Assembly: GCF_025354435.1 (NCBI RefSeq)
Contig: NZ_JANXMU010000073.1
Coordinates: 124,001 to 188,000 of the forward strand
Direction: 5' to 3'
DNA length: 64,000 nucleotides
DNA from: Rhodoferax sp.
Lineage (GTDB): Bacteria; Pseudomonadota; Gammaproteobacteria; Burkholderiales; Burkholderiaceae_C
Under the pieces are notes generated by a model, which saw only the letters and a list, made by a program, of their open reading frames with translations, did no database searches and was not told the DNA's origin. This document shows, in pieces, positions 37,439 through 47,036 of this stretch. A program made the translations under genes and the position numbers. Position 1 is the stretch's first letter. Each line of letters opens with the position of its first letter.

Positions 37439-37504
37439 GCTATTAAATAAAGAGCTGCTTGCGCAGGTGTAATATGCGCTAGAGGCTTATTTGGCTTAAA
37501 TTTA
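37439..37504 (+). repeat. Palindromic repeat A between hutI and hutD
   Basis: TGCTATTAAATAAAGAGCTGCTTGCGCAG, centre, AATATGCGCTAGAGGC and TTATTTGGCTTAAATTT. On the minus strand the tail encodes the last residues of HutD (NLSQISL) and its TAG stop at 37479-37481. Confidence 0.85.
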
Positions 37505-38039
37505 CCGCGACCAACATGGCATCTTCCGTTTGCGGTGCGGCGTGTAATTGCGCCGGTGCATCCCACCACAGGCCGTGGCCGGGGGCGCAGGAAAGACTGC
37601 CTAACTGCCAGATGCCACGCACCGCCAGCAGCAGGCCGCTGGTGGTGGAAAACTCTTCGGTGGCGTGCACCACCCGCACCTCGGCCTGTACCCGCCCGCG
37701 CCGAGTCATCAGGTTGAAGTCGGTCGATGCACCGCCCAGCAGTTCACAGCCCAGCGCCACGTCGCCCGAGAACACGAACGGCACGCTAGGCGTGTCCAGC
37801 CGGTGGTCTATGGCACCACCAAACAGCCGCACACCCGCACCGTCCAGCAACATGATCACCCGGTCCACGCCGGGAAAGGCCGAGAACGGACCGGCTGCGG
37901 CGATGGTGGCGATGCTCACGCGCCAGTCGAAGCTGTCCATGCCTGCACCGGGCGGCTGGCAGACGACCTCAATGGTGGTGCCGCCGCCGTTCTTCCACGG
38001 CGTGGCGGGCAAGGTGGCGGTGTTGAAGGTGTGGATCAT
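37479..38039 (-). CDS. hutD: HutD-family protein
   Basis: A 186-residue bicupin-like protein of the HutD family, beginning [20 protein letters not shown] with the characteristic WKNGGGTT motif and [21 protein letters not shown]. HutD is common in hut operons and is thought to limit pathway flux, perhaps by binding an intermediate such as formylated glutamate, but it is not an assigned enzyme. ATG 38039 overlaps the hutH stop. Its C-terminal residues come from a palindromic repeat. Confidence 0.93.
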   Translation of the reverse strand: MIHTFNTATLPATPWKNGGGTTIEVVCQPPGAGMDSFDWRVSIATIAAAGPFSAFPGVDRVIMLLDGAGVRLFGGAIDHRLDTPSVPFVFSGDVALGCELLGGASTDFNLMTRRGRVQAEVRVVHATEEFSTTSGLLLAVRGIWQLGSLSCAPGHGLWWDAPAQLHAAPQTEDAMLVAVNLSQISL

Positions 38040-39538
38040 GGGAATGGCGAAAAAGGCGTTCGTAAGAGGGCGGCGGCCTGCGCAATGTCGGGGGCCAGGA
38101 AGCGGTCGGCATCGAAAGATGGCACGTGCCGGCGCAGCAGTTGCCACGCCTGGCCCGTGCCTTCGCCGAATTTTTGTGCTTTCAAAAACTCCAGCGCCTG
38201 GGCGGCCAGCAGGTATTCGATGGCCAGGATGTGCGTGAGGTTCTCTAGCGACTTGTGCAGGTCTAGTGCGGCGGTGGTGCCCAGGCTCAGGTGGTCTTCC
38301 TGCCCACCGGAGGTGACGAAGTTGTCCACCACCACCGGCTGGGCCAGGCGGCGGTTTTCGCCCACCAGCGAGGCGGCGGTGTACTGCGCAATCATCAGGC
38401 CCGAATTCACGCCCGGCTCGGCCACCAGAAACGCGGGCAGGCCGCTCAGCACCGGGTTGACCAGCCGGTCCAGCCGCCGCTCGGCCACACCGCCGAGTTC
38501 GGCCGCAGCGATGCGCAGCAGATCGCAGGCCATGGCCACCGATTCGCCGTGCGGATTCGCTTGCGACATGACGCGGTAGGCATCTGGCGTGCCCAGCAGC
38601 AGCGGGTTGTCGGTGGCCGAGTTGAGTTCGGTTTCGATCTGCCGGGCCGCGTGGGCGATCTGGTCGCGGCAGGCCCCGTGGATTTGCGGCATGGAGCGCA
38701 GGCTCAACGCATCCTGCGTGCGCAGGCCCAGGCTACTGGCAATCACCTCGCTGCCCGCCAGCAGGCTGCGCAAACGCTGGCCCACCCGCTGCATGCCGGG
38801 GTGGGGTTTGAGGGCCAGGATGTCGGCATCGAAGGCGGCAATTTGCCCTTTCAAGGCTTCAAAACTCATGGCCCCGGTCACGTCGGCCCAGTCGACCAGG
38901 CGCTCCACGTCGGCCAGGGTCAGCGCGGCCAGGCCGGTCATGCAAGGGGTGCCGTTGACCAGGCACAGACCGTCTTTGGCGCCCAGCACCAGGGGCTGCA
39001 GGCCGTTGGCGGCCAGGGCCTCGGCGGCGGGCAGGGTGCGGCCCTGCCAGCGCACCTCGCCCACGCCCAGCAGCGCCACGCTGATGTGGGCCATATGGGT
39101 GAGGTAGCCCACCGAGCCCTGCGAGGGCACACAGGGGGTGATGTGTAAATTCAGCAGCGTCTGCAGCCCTTCGACCACCTGGGGCTGCAGGCCCGAATAG
39201 CCCTGGCAGAAGTTGGCCAGCGCCGCGACCAGGATGGCGCGGGTCTGCGCCTCAGACAGCAGCGGGCCAACCCCGCAGGCGTGGCTGAGCAAGGTATTTT
39301 TGGATAACTGCGCCAGTTGCTCACCGTGCAGCAGCACCTGGCTCAAGGCCCCCAGCCCGGTGCTGATGCCATAGGCCCGCTCGCCGCTGGCCACGATGCG
39401 CTGCACGATGGCCTGGGCGTTGGCGATGCGGGCCCAGGCGGCTTCCGATATCTCCAGCTGCGCACCGTCACGGGCCACGGCCACCAGGTCGCGGAAACCC
39501 AGGGGCTGGTCACCCAGGGTGATGCTCGTCACGGTCAT
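38036..39538 (-). CDS. hutH: Histidine ammonia-lyase family protein lacking the MIO tripeptide
   Basis: A 500-residue HAL-family protein placed where HutH, which converts histidine to urocanate and ammonia, belongs. Conserved parts are present: YGISTGLG (Tyr56), VNGTP (Asn195), [23 protein letters not shown], and GQEDHLSLG with a later Glu. The Ala-Ser-Gly that self-cyclises to the MIO electrophile is missing: residues 141-150 read [10 protein letters not shown] where classical enzymes read GSVG-ASG-DLAPLA. The gap is exactly three residues and the frame is clean. It may use another chemistry, be a specialised clade, or be inactive. The start overlaps the ABC ATPase stop. Confidence 0.88.
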   Translation of the reverse strand: MTVTSITLGDQPLGFRDLVAVARDGAQLEISEAAWARIANAQAIVQRIVASGERAYGISTGLGALSQVLLHGEQLAQLSKNTLLSHACGVGPLLSEAQTRAILVAALANFCQGYSGLQPQVVEGLQTLLNLHITPCVPSQGSVGYLTHMAHISVALLGVGEVRWQGRTLPAAEALAANGLQPLVLGAKDGLCLVNGTPCMTGLAALTLADVERLVDWADVTGAMSFEALKGQIAAFDADILALKPHPGMQRVGQRLRSLLAGSEVIASSLGLRTQDALSLRSMPQIHGACRDQIAHAARQIETELNSATDNPLLLGTPDAYRVMSQANPHGESVAMACDLLRIAAAELGGVAERRLDRLVNPVLSGLPAFLVAEPGVNSGLMIAQYTAASLVGENRRLAQPVVVDNFVTSGGQEDHLSLGTTAALDLHKSLENLTHILAIEYLLAAQALEFLKAQKFGEGTGQAWQLLRRHVPSFDADRFLAPDIAQAAALLRTPFSPFP

Positions 39539-40317
39539 GCGGCGGTCCTTTCCTGGTGCCCAGCCGTGAACTGCCTAAACCGCTCTGAACTTTGCGCGCC
39601 AAACACATCGCCAGGAGCACCTTGCACGTCGATCTGCCCCTGGTGCATGAAGACCACCTTGTTCGATACATTGCGCGCAAAGCCCATTTCGTGCGTCACC
39701 ACCAACATGGTGCGACCTTCTTCGGCCAAGGAGCGCATCACCTTCAGCACTTCACCGACCAGTTCGGGGTCAAGCGCCGAGGTGGGTTCGTCGAACAGCA
39801 TGACCTGTGGGCGCATGGCCAGCGCGCGGGCAATCGCCACGCGTTGCTGCTGGCCGCCGGACAGATGCGCCGGGTAGTAGTCGCGCCGCTCGAACAGGCC
39901 GACGCGTTGCAGCAGCGCTTCGGCCTCTTCCACGCATTCGGTGCGTGGGCGCTTCTGTACCCGCATCGGGCCTTCGATCAGGTTCTGCAGCACGGTCATG
40001 TGCGACCAGAGGTTGAAGCTCTGGAACACCATAGCCAGTTGCGAGCGCATGCGTTCGACCTGCTTGCGGTCCATGGCCTCCATGCGGCCGTCTTTGCGTT
40101 GGCGCATTTTGAGCATCTCGCCGTCCAGGTGCATGCTGCCTTCGTCCGGGGTCTCCAGCAAGTTGATGCAGCGCAGGTAGGTGCTCTTGCCCGAGCCGCT
40201 GGCCCCCAGGATCGAAATTACATCGCCCTTGTGGGCATCCAGGGAGATGCCCTTCAGTACGTGGTGGCTGCCAAAAGACTTGTGGATGCCGGTGGTGGAG
40301 AGCGTAGGAGTGGTCAT
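39535..40317 (-). CDS. Polar amino acid ABC transporter ATPase (HisP-like)
   Basis: A 260-residue ATPase with Walker [10 protein letters not shown] (residues 38-46), signature LSGGQQQR and Walker B VMLFDEP. It resembles HisP/GltL proteins that power uptake of histidine or other polar amino acids. ATG 40317 starts [10 protein letters not shown]. Its stop overlaps the hutH start (ATGA), which ties transport to degradation in one transcript. Confidence 0.94.
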   Translation of the reverse strand: MTTPTLSTTGIHKSFGSHHVLKGISLDAHKGDVISILGASGSGKSTYLRCINLLETPDEGSMHLDGEMLKMRQRKDGRMEAMDRKQVERMRSQLAMVFQSFNLWSHMTVLQNLIEGPMRVQKRPRTECVEEAEALLQRVGLFERRDYYPAHLSGGQQQRVAIARALAMRPQVMLFDEPTSALDPELVGEVLKVMRSLAEEGRTMLVVTHEMGFARNVSNKVVFMHQGQIDVQGAPGDVFGAQSSERFRQFTAGHQERTAA

Positions 40318-40331
40318 GGCGGTAGGTGGAT

Positions 40332-41048
40332 TTAGGCCGTTTGGACGGTGGGGGTGCTGTGGGGCCGTTTGCGCAGGTGCGGTGACAAGCGATGCTCCAG
40401 CAAAGCCACGGCGCGTACCAGCAAAAAGTTCAGTACCAGGTAGATGGCGGCGGCGCAGATAAACACCTCCATGGTGCGGTAGGTGCGCTGGATGATCTGC
40501 TGGGCCACGCCGGTGACATCCCATACCGTGACCAGGCTGGCCAGCGCGGTGGATTTCACCAGCAGCACCGCTTCGGTGGAGTAGGCGGGCAGGCATTGGC
40601 GTAGCGCGATGGGGGCGATCACGCGTTGCACCAGTGTCCAGCGCGACATGCCGGTGGCCAGTCCGGCTTCGATCTGCCCATGCGGTACGGCCAGCAAGCC
40701 GCCGCGCAAGATCTCGGCCGTGTAGCCAGCCGTGCACAGGGCCAGGGCCAGCACGGCGCAGGCATAGGGCGAGCGCAGCACGATCCAGAAGACGCTGTCG
40801 CGCACGACTTCAAACTGGCCCAGGCCGTAATAGACCAGGAACAGCTGGATCAGCAGCGGCGAGCCACGGAACACCAACACATAGCCGCGTGCGAACCAAC
40901 TGAACGCCGGATACGGGCTGACACGCATGGCCACGATCACCAGCGACAGCAGGCCGCCGCACAGCAGCGACAGAAAGAACAGGCCCAGCGTGGTAGGCAC
41001 GGCGGCCAGCAGCTTGCCCAGGGTGTCTAGAAGGAAGTCTATGTCCAT
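40332..41048 (-). CDS. Polar amino acid ABC permease (HisM-like)
   Basis: A 238-residue permease with about five helices and the EAA loop around [25 protein letters not shown]. It forms the channel with the next gene. It lies 14 bases from the ATPase gene and two bases from the other permease. Confidence 0.93.
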   Translation of the reverse strand: MDIDFLLDTLGKLLAAVPTTLGLFFLSLLCGGLLSLVIVAMRVSPYPAFSWFARGYVLVFRGSPLLIQLFLVYYGLGQFEVVRDSVFWIVLRSPYACAVLALALCTAGYTAEILRGGLLAVPHGQIEAGLATGMSRWTLVQRVIAPIALRQCLPAYSTEAVLLVKSTALASLVTVWDVTGVAQQIIQRTYRTMEVFICAAAIYLVLNFLLVRAVALLEHRLSPHLRKRPHSTPTVQTA

Positions 41049-41049
41049 A

Positions 41050-41778
41050 TCAGTGGCCTCCCGCCAAACTACGGCGTTGCGATTTGTTCATGTGGCGTTC
41101 GGAGCGGCTGAAGACCTGGTTCGACATGCCTGTCAGTACCAGGTAAATCATGCCGCCGACGATGTAGAAGGTGAAGTACTGGCGTGTCGAGCCGGCACCG
41201 ATCTGGGTGGTGCGCATCAGTTCGGCCAGGCCGGTGACCGAGATCAAGGCCGAGTCCTTCAGGCTCATCTGCCAGACGTTGCCCAGGCCGGGCAGCGACA
41301 GGCGAAAAATTTGCGGCAGCAGGATGCGCCGTGCCAGCATCAGCGTGGGCATGCCGATGGACCGCGCTGCTTCCAGCTCGCCTGGCACTACGGCCAGGTA
41401 GGCGCCGCGGTAGACCTCGGCCTGGTAGGAGCCGGAAATCATGCCGACGGCCAGCGCACCCACCAGGAATGGTGGCGTGGCGATGAACCCCTCTGCGCCA
41501 AACCACTGGCCAATGGCGGTGATGGCCGTGGAGCCGCCGAAGTAAAACAGGTAGATCACCAGCAGCTCCGGGATGCCCCGGAACACCGTGGAGTACAGCT
41601 CGCCCAGTGCGCGTAAACCGCGCCGCGGCGACAGCTTGGCGGCGGCGACCAGCGCGCCGAACACCGCGCCCACCAGCAAGCCGCATAGCGTCAGGGCCAC
41701 CGTCAACAGGGTGGCGAGCAGCAGGGCCGAGCCCCAGCCTTGTTCGCCAAACCCCAGCATTTCGAACAATTCCATCAT
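41050..41778 (-). CDS. Polar amino acid ABC permease (HisQ-like)
   Basis: A 242-residue permease with helices and the EAA loop ELEAARSIGMPTLMLARRILL. It pairs with the neighbouring HisM-like protein. The start may be either of two adjacent ATG codons (41778 or 41775). Order binding protein, HisQ, HisM, HisP matches the classic histidine transporter. Confidence 0.93.
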   Translation of the reverse strand: MMELFEMLGFGEQGWGSALLLATLLTVALTLCGLLVGAVFGALVAAAKLSPRRGLRALGELYSTVFRGIPELLVIYLFYFGGSTAITAIGQWFGAEGFIATPPFLVGALAVGMISGSYQAEVYRGAYLAVVPGELEAARSIGMPTLMLARRILLPQIFRLSLPGLGNVWQMSLKDSALISVTGLAELMRTTQIGAGSTRQYFTFYIVGGMIYLVLTGMSNQVFSRSERHMNKSQRRSLAGGH

Positions 41779-41818
41779 GGTCTTTCGGTCATGGTTGTCG
41801 CGGTGGCCGCAGCGTGGA

Positions 41819-42667
41819 CTACAGCGTGCCAGTCAAATCAGTTTTGAACCACTTCAGCGACAGCTTTTTCACCGTGCCGTCGGCCAGGGCGGCCTTGATG
41901 GCCACGTCGAACTTGGCTTTCAGGTCGCCGTCGGCCTTGCGGAAGCCCAGGGCCTCGCCTTCACCAAACACCAGGCCGCCGATCTTCGGGCCGGTGTAGG
42001 CCAGGCCCTTGCTGTCGGGTTTTTCCAGGATGGAGTTGATCAGGGTCACGTCGTCGAATGCGGCATCGATGCGGCCAGCTTTCAGGTCCAGCATGGTGTC
42101 GGCCGAGGCGCTGTATTCGCGGACGGTGGCGATGTCCTTGAAGTGCGCGTCCATGAAGGCGGTGTAGACGGTGCCCGAGGCGATACCAATAGTCTTGCCC
42201 TTGAGTGCAGCACGCAGGGGCTCGATGGCGGCGCGCACGGCTTTCGGGTCGGTGCCCAGCTTCATGGTGGGGCCCTTGGCTTCGGGCAACAGCTTGCCGC
42301 TGGCGGCCACAAAGCTGGCCGAGGTGGAGGCGTAGGGGACCGAGAAGGCGATTTCTTTTTTGCGCTCATCGGTGATGACGATGGAGTCCATCATCACGTC
42401 GTATTTGCCAGCTTTCAAGCCAGCGATCATGCCGTCCCAGTTCTGCACCACCAGCTTGCAGGTGATCTGCATGCGCTTGCACAGGTCTTCCACCATCTCG
42501 ACTTCGAAGCCACCGAGCTTGCCGCCGGGCAGGGTCAGGTTCCAGGGGTCGTAGGCACCTTCGGTGGCGATGGTGACGGACTTCCAGTCCTTGGCCTGGA
42601 CGGGAGCGGTGCTGGTCAGAAAGCCCAGGGCGAGCAGACTGGCGGAGAGGAGGTGCGAGGTCTTCAT
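41819..42667 (-). CDS. Polar amino acid ABC substrate-binding protein (histidine candidate)
   Basis: A 282-residue secreted family 3 binding protein. Residues 1-25 are a signal peptide ending PVQA. The segments ATEGAYDPWNLT, GFEVEMVEDLCKRM, WDGMIAGLKAGKYDVMM and ITDERKKEIAFSVPY are typical of the histidine/lysine/arginine/ornithine group. Its location between hutU and hutH genes makes histidine or urocanate the likely cargo, though this is inference. Confidence 0.92.
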   Translation of the reverse strand: MKTSHLLSASLLALGFLTSTAPVQAKDWKSVTIATEGAYDPWNLTLPGGKLGGFEVEMVEDLCKRMQITCKLVVQNWDGMIAGLKAGKYDVMMDSIVITDERKKEIAFSVPYASTSASFVAASGKLLPEAKGPTMKLGTDPKAVRAAIEPLRAALKGKTIGIASGTVYTAFMDAHFKDIATVREYSASADTMLDLKAGRIDAAFDDVTLINSILEKPDSKGLAYTGPKIGGLVFGEGEALGFRKADGDLKAKFDVAIKAALADGTVKKLSLKWFKTDLTGTL

Positions 42668-42708
42668 GGTTTCACTTTCAGAGGGTTGAGGGACAGGCGA
42701 AAGATTTG

Positions 42709-42770
42709 AATAAAAAGCGCCACTGGCGCAATATGTATAAGCGTAAGCAGCTATTAATACCGTAGCAATT
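42709..42770 (-). repeat. Palindromic repeat A upstream of the amino acid binding protein
   Basis: In reverse orientation: the minus strand reads TTGCTACGGTATTAATAGCTGCTTACGC, centre, TATTGCGCCAGTGGCG and TTTTTATTC. It lies between hutU and the binding-protein gene, next to repeat B copy 2. Confidence 0.7.
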
Positions 42771-42775
42771 TATGT

Positions 42776-42911
42776 TGCACCCCTTCCAGGGATACCGCGG
42801 AACCGGCTTTGCCGGGCCGCTGGTATCGCCCCCGAGGGGTTGGCGAAGCGACATGCGGAATCTGCTTTACAAGCAGATTCCGGGGCAGTGCGCGAAGCCT
42901 GGGGGGAACAT
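42776..42911 (-). repeat. GC-rich repeat B, copy 2
   Basis: On the minus strand CCCCCCAGGCTTCGCG, a hairpin around GGAATCTGCTTGTAAAGCAGATTCC, CTTCGCCAACCCCT, GGGGGCGATACCAGCGGCC and GGTTCCGCGG in order, parallel to copy 1 at 20578-20690. It ends directly at the hutU stop codon. Confidence 0.65.
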
Positions 42912-44609
42912 TTACTTCACCATGGGCAGGTTCAAACCTTGTTTCTTGGCAGTGGCGATGGCAATGTCGTAGCCGGCATCGGCGTGGCGCATCACGCCGC
43001 TGCCGCTGTCGTTGACCAGCACGCGGGCCAGGCGTTCGGCGGCGGCATCCGTACCGTCGGCCACGATGACCATGCCGGAGTGCTGTGAATAGCCCATGCC
43101 GACCCCGCCGCCGTGGTGCAGGCTGACCCAGCTGGCACCGCCGGCGGTGTTCAGCAGCGCGTTGAGCAGCGGCCAGTCGCTAACGGCATCGGTGCCGTCC
43201 ATCATGGCCTCAGTCTCGCGGTTCGGGCTGGCGACGGAGCCGGTGTCCAGGTGGTCACGGCCAATCACGATGGGGGCTTTGAGTTCGCCGTTGCGCACCA
43301 TCTCGTTGAAGGCCAGCCCGGCGATGTGGCGCTCGCCCAGGCCCAGCCAGCAGATGCGTGCGGGCAGACCCTGGAAGGCGATGCGTTCGCGCGCCATGTC
43401 CAGCCAGCGGTGGGTATGGTGGTTGTCGGGGAACAGCTCCTTGATCTTGGCATCGGTCTTGAAGATGTCTTCCGGGTCGCCCGACAAGGCCACCCAGCGG
43501 AACGGGCCCTTGCCTTCGCAGAACAGCGGCCGGATGTAGGCGGGCACAAAGCCGGGGAAGTCAAATGCATTCTTCACGCCTGTGTCGAATGCCACCTGGC
43601 GGATGTTGTTGCCGTAGTCCACGGTGGGGATGCCCATGGCCTGGAAGTCCAGCATGGCTTGCACGTGGACGGCGCAGCTCTGCGCGGCGGCGGCGGTCAG
43701 CGCGGCGTGCTGGGCCGGGTTCTTTTGCGCGGCCTTCCAGTCGGCCACGCTCCAGCCGGTGGGCAGGTAGCCGTTGACCAGGTCGTGGGCTGAGGTCTGG
43801 TCGGTCACCAGGTCGGGGCGGATGGCACCAGCCTTGGCGCGGCGCACCAGTTCGGGCAGGATGTCGGCGGCGTTGCCGAGCAAGGCGATGGATACGGCCT
43901 CTTTGCGTTCGCAGTGGTGGGCGATGAGTGCCAGTGCGTCGTCAATGTCCTTGGCCTGCTTGTCCACGTAGCGGGTGCGCAGGCGAAAGTCGATGCTGCT
44001 TTGCTGGCACTCGATGTTCAGCGACACGGCACCCGCAAGGGTCGCGGCCAGGGGTTGTGCGCCGCCCATGCCGCCCAGGCCGGCGGTCAGGATCCACTTA
44101 CCAGCCCAGTCGTTGTTGAAATGCTGGCGACCGGCTTCGACAAAGGTTTCGAACGTGCCTTGCACGATGCCCTGGCTACCGATGTAGATCCAGCTGCCAG
44201 CGGTCATCTGGCCGTACATGAACAGGCCTTTGCGGTCCAGTTCGTGGAAATGTTCCCAGTTGGCCCACTTGGGCACCAGGTTGGAGTTGGCGATCAGCAC
44301 GCGCGGGGCGTTGGCGTGGGTTTTGAACACGCCGACCGGCTTGCCGGACTGGATGAGCAGGGTTTCGTCGTCGTTCAGCTCTTTGAGCGAGGCCAGGATC
44401 TGGTCAAAGCAGGCCCAGTTGCGGGCCGCGCGGCCAATACCGCCGTAGACCACCAGGTTCTTCGGGTCTTCGGCCACCTCGGGGTCGAGGTTGTTTTGCA
44501 GCATGCGGTAGGCGGCTTCGGCGATCCAGTTTTTGCAGCTCAGCGTACTGCCACGGGGGGCACGGATTTCGCGGCTGGCATCGAAACGGGGGTCTTGGAG
44601 GGTGGTCAT
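42912..44609 (-). CDS. hutU: Urocanate hydratase
   Basis: A 565-residue NAD-dependent enzyme that hydrates urocanate to imidazolone-propionate. Family landmarks: [14 protein letters not shown], the NAD-binding [33 protein letters not shown] and [16 protein letters not shown] near the end, with the catalytic Cys expected in the loop before WLGLGE. Full length. It follows the NCS1 permease gene by 34 bases and ends at repeat B. Confidence 0.97.
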   Translation of the reverse strand: MTTLQDPRFDASREIRAPRGSTLSCKNWIAEAAYRMLQNNLDPEVAEDPKNLVVYGGIGRAARNWACFDQILASLKELNDDETLLIQSGKPVGVFKTHANAPRVLIANSNLVPKWANWEHFHELDRKGLFMYGQMTAGSWIYIGSQGIVQGTFETFVEAGRQHFNNDWAGKWILTAGLGGMGGAQPLAATLAGAVSLNIECQQSSIDFRLRTRYVDKQAKDIDDALALIAHHCERKEAVSIALLGNAADILPELVRRAKAGAIRPDLVTDQTSAHDLVNGYLPTGWSVADWKAAQKNPAQHAALTAAAAQSCAVHVQAMLDFQAMGIPTVDYGNNIRQVAFDTGVKNAFDFPGFVPAYIRPLFCEGKGPFRWVALSGDPEDIFKTDAKIKELFPDNHHTHRWLDMARERIAFQGLPARICWLGLGERHIAGLAFNEMVRNGELKAPIVIGRDHLDTGSVASPNRETEAMMDGTDAVSDWPLLNALLNTAGGASWVSLHHGGGVGMGYSQHSGMVIVADGTDAAAERLARVLVNDSGSGVMRHADAGYDIAIATAKKQGLNLPMVK

Positions 44610-44643
44610 GGCAGCTTTCTAAAAAAAAGGGAATGGAAGGGGT

Positions 44644-46104
44644 TCAAGCGCGGGCTGGGCTCTTGTGCAAGGGCGGGGGAGACGAGTGCGTGGCGGGGTC
44701 GCGGGGGTAGGCCATGGCATCGGGAACCCGCATGGTTTTCTTGGCCAAGGGGTAGTACACCAAGGACGTGACCAGCAGGCCGACGATCCACGAGATATCC
44801 GCACCGTCCAGCATTTTGGCGATGGGGCCTACGTACAGGGACTGGTTCAAAAACGGGATTTGCACCACGATGCCCAGCAGGTAGCTGCCCAGCGCCACGC
44901 TGTTGTAGGCACCGTAGCGGCCCTGGCTGTCGTACAGCGCGGGGATGTCCACTTTTTCTTTGGACACCAGGTAGTAGTCCACCAGATTGACCGCGCTCCA
45001 GGGCACAAATACCGCCAGCAACAGCAACACGAAATTCTTGAAGTTGTTCAAAAAGTCGGAGCTGGCGGCCAGGGCAATCACCATCGACAGCAGCACAAAA
45101 CCGATGATGTACAGCATGCGGGTGCGGGGCGATACCTGCGACTTGTGGTTGAAGGCGCTGACGGTGGTCAGGATCGACATGAAGCCGCCGTAAGCATTCA
45201 GGCAGTTGACGGTGAGCTTGCCCACCACAATGACTAGGTAGATCACCACGGCCAGGTTCGGCCCGGCCAGGTCACCCATGAAGCCCACCTGGTTTTTCAA
45301 AAACTTGCCGCCGGTGGCCGCAACCAGCACGCCAAAGGTCATGGCCAGTTGCGCTCCGGTCACGCTGCCCGCAAAAGTGGACCAAAAGGTGGCGGCGGGG
45401 CTGGTCTTGGACGGCAGGTAGCGCGAGTAATCGGCCACATACGGGGCAAACGTCATTTGCCAGCCTGCAGACAAGGCCACCGTCAGCAGCAGCGAGGCCA
45501 CCGAAAACGGCTTTTGGCCAAAGGCCGCAGCCACGTCGTAGTGGCTAAACAGTTGTACCGCCAAATAGCCAAAGCCCAGGATGCCGACCACGGTGGAGAT
45601 GCGCCCCACCACGTGGATCAGTTTGTACCCCACCACGGCCACGATGGCGGTCAGGCTGCCGAATACGATGATGCCGATCTCGGGAGCGGTAAAGCCGAAC
45701 ATGCGGTTGATCGCCTGGCCCGACAGCACGGTGCCGGTGGCGGCAAAGCCCAGGTACATCAGCACCACCAGTACCAAGGGCAGTGCGGCACCCTTGACCC
45801 CGAACTGCACCCGGCTGGAAATCATTTGCGGCAGCCCCAGGCGCGGCCCTTGGGCCGAATGCAAGGCCATCACCGCGCCGCCCAGGATGTTGCCTATCAG
45901 CAGGCCGACGATGGCGGTGAGCGCCTCGGCACCAAAAATAATCGCCAGGGCTCCGTCCACGACGGCGGTAATTTGCATATTGGCTCCGAACCACAGCGTG
46001 AGCTGGCTCAGTGCCGAGCCATAGCGCTCCCGTTCGGGAACCATGTCGATGGTGCGGGTTTCAACCGTTTGTGCTGACGGTGGCGCGGGGTGGTGCAGGC
46101 TCAT
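44644..46104 (-). CDS. NCS1-family permease (cytosine/purine/hydantoin type), first gene of the hut operon
   Basis: A 486-residue transporter with about twelve helices of the NCS1 family. The segments LTLWFGANMQITAVVDGAL, GLLIGNILGGAVMALHSAQG and GFAATGTVLSGQAINRM are typical. In the hut operon it probably carries histidine or urocanate, or an imidazole-type ring compound. ATG 46104 is used (MSLHHPAPPSAQ). Transcription starts at a near-consensus promoter 80-100 bases upstream that also holds the HutC operator. Confidence 0.9.
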   Translation of the reverse strand: MSLHHPAPPSAQTVETRTIDMVPERERYGSALSQLTLWFGANMQITAVVDGALAIIFGAEALTAIVGLLIGNILGGAVMALHSAQGPRLGLPQMISSRVQFGVKGAALPLVLVVLMYLGFAATGTVLSGQAINRMFGFTAPEIGIIVFGSLTAIVAVVGYKLIHVVGRISTVVGILGFGYLAVQLFSHYDVAAAFGQKPFSVASLLLTVALSAGWQMTFAPYVADYSRYLPSKTSPAATFWSTFAGSVTGAQLAMTFGVLVAATGGKFLKNQVGFMGDLAGPNLAVVIYLVIVVGKLTVNCLNAYGGFMSILTTVSAFNHKSQVSPRTRMLYIIGFVLLSMVIALAASSDFLNNFKNFVLLLLAVFVPWSAVNLVDYYLVSKEKVDIPALYDSQGRYGAYNSVALGSYLLGIVVQIPFLNQSLYVGPIAKMLDGADISWIVGLLVTSLVYYPLAKKTMRVPDAMAYPRDPATHSSPPPLHKSPARA

Positions 46105-46172
46105 GGGGTCGTTTCCAGGTGGCGAAGCGCTATACATTTTTACAATACAACTTATGCAATTTATCGCTAAAG

Positions 46173-46184
46173 TTGTATAGACAA
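46173..46184. promoter_or_regulatory. HutC operator at the hut promoter
   Basis: TTGTATAGACAA, arms TTGT and ACAA, close to the TGTATATACA-type operators of HutC/GntR regulators. It touches the -10 box of the permease promoter, so bound repressor would block hut transcription. Confidence 0.75.
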
Positions 46185-46212
46185 ATATATCCGGCGCGAT
46201 TTGTGATGTCAA
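46184..46212 (-). promoter_or_regulatory. Sigma-70 promoter of the hut operon
   Basis: On the minus strand TTGACA (46212-46207), a 17-base spacer and TATATT (46189-46184): a perfect -35 and 5/6 of the -10. It overlaps the upstream candidate start codon of hutC at 46206, so the two divergent genes share a very compact control region. Confidence 0.8.
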
Positions 46213-46247
46213 TACAATTGCCGAATTCAAATCCCAGTGAAAACCCT

Positions 46248-47000
46248 ATGCCCGCACCACGTAAGTTAGATTTACCCGATGGGGGCAGCGATGCCTCGGA
46301 AGACGCAACGCTGCCGGCTTTTGAGCGCATCAAACGCCATGTGCTGGCGCAGATCGCATCGGGGGTCTGGCGCGAAGGGGATGCCATCCCGGCCGAAGAG
46401 AGTTTGGCCAAAACCTTTGGCGTGTCGCGCATGACGGTGAACCGCGCCCTGCGCGAGTTGAGTGCCGAGCAGGTGCTGCGCCGGGTGCAGGGGTCGGGCA
46501 CCTTTGTGGCTCCACGCAAATACCAAGCCATGCTGCTGCAACTCCACAACATTGCCGACGAGGTGGTGGGGCGCGGCCATGTGCACCGCAGCGAACTGCA
46601 CCGGCTGGAGCGCTGCAAGGCCGACGAGGTGTTGGCGGCGCAGTTTGGCGTGCCGTTGCAGAGTACGTTGTTCCATTCGGTGGTGGTGCATTTTGAAAAC
46701 GACCAGGCCATCCAGGTCGAAGACCGGTATGTGAACCCCATCGTCGCCCCCGATTATTTAAGCTACGACTTCCAGGGCCACACGCCCAACGAGTACTTGA
46801 TGCGGGTGGCACCCCTGCAAGCCGTGCGCTTCACCATCGAGGCCAATATGCCCACCGCCGCCTTGTGCGGTCTGCTGGACATGGCCGCCACCGACCCGTG
46901 TCTGGTACTCAAGCGCCAGACCCAGTCGCAAGGCCATGTTGCGTCTTGCGCCACGCTGTGGCACCCGGCATCGCGCTACCAGTTTGCGGGGGCCTTTTGA
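46248..47000 (+). CDS. hutC: Histidine utilisation repressor HutC
   Basis: A 250-residue GntR-family regulator. The winged helix-turn-helix (about residues 20-88: ERIKRHVLAQIASGVWREGD, then SRMTVNRALRELSAEQVLRR) is followed by a UTRA ligand domain that binds urocanate in HutC proteins. ATG 46248 (MPAPRKLDLPDGG) is used; ATG 46206 is in frame but overlaps the divergent promoter. It is divergent from the hut operon and converges with a second HutC-like gene. Confidence 0.92.
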   Translation: MPAPRKLDLPDGGSDASEDATLPAFERIKRHVLAQIASGVWREGDAIPAEESLAKTFGVSRMTVNRALRELSAEQVLRRVQGSGTFVAPRKYQAMLLQLHNIADEVVGRGHVHRSELHRLERCKADEVLAAQFGVPLQSTLFHSVVVHFENDQAIQVEDRYVNPIVAPDYLSYDFQGHTPNEYLMRVAPLQAVRFTIEANMPTAALCGLLDMAATDPCLVLKRQTQSQGHVASCATLWHPASRYQFAGAF

Positions 47001-47036
47001 GCCCCCCCGGCCGGGCAGCGTCCGTTCTGCGGTGTT

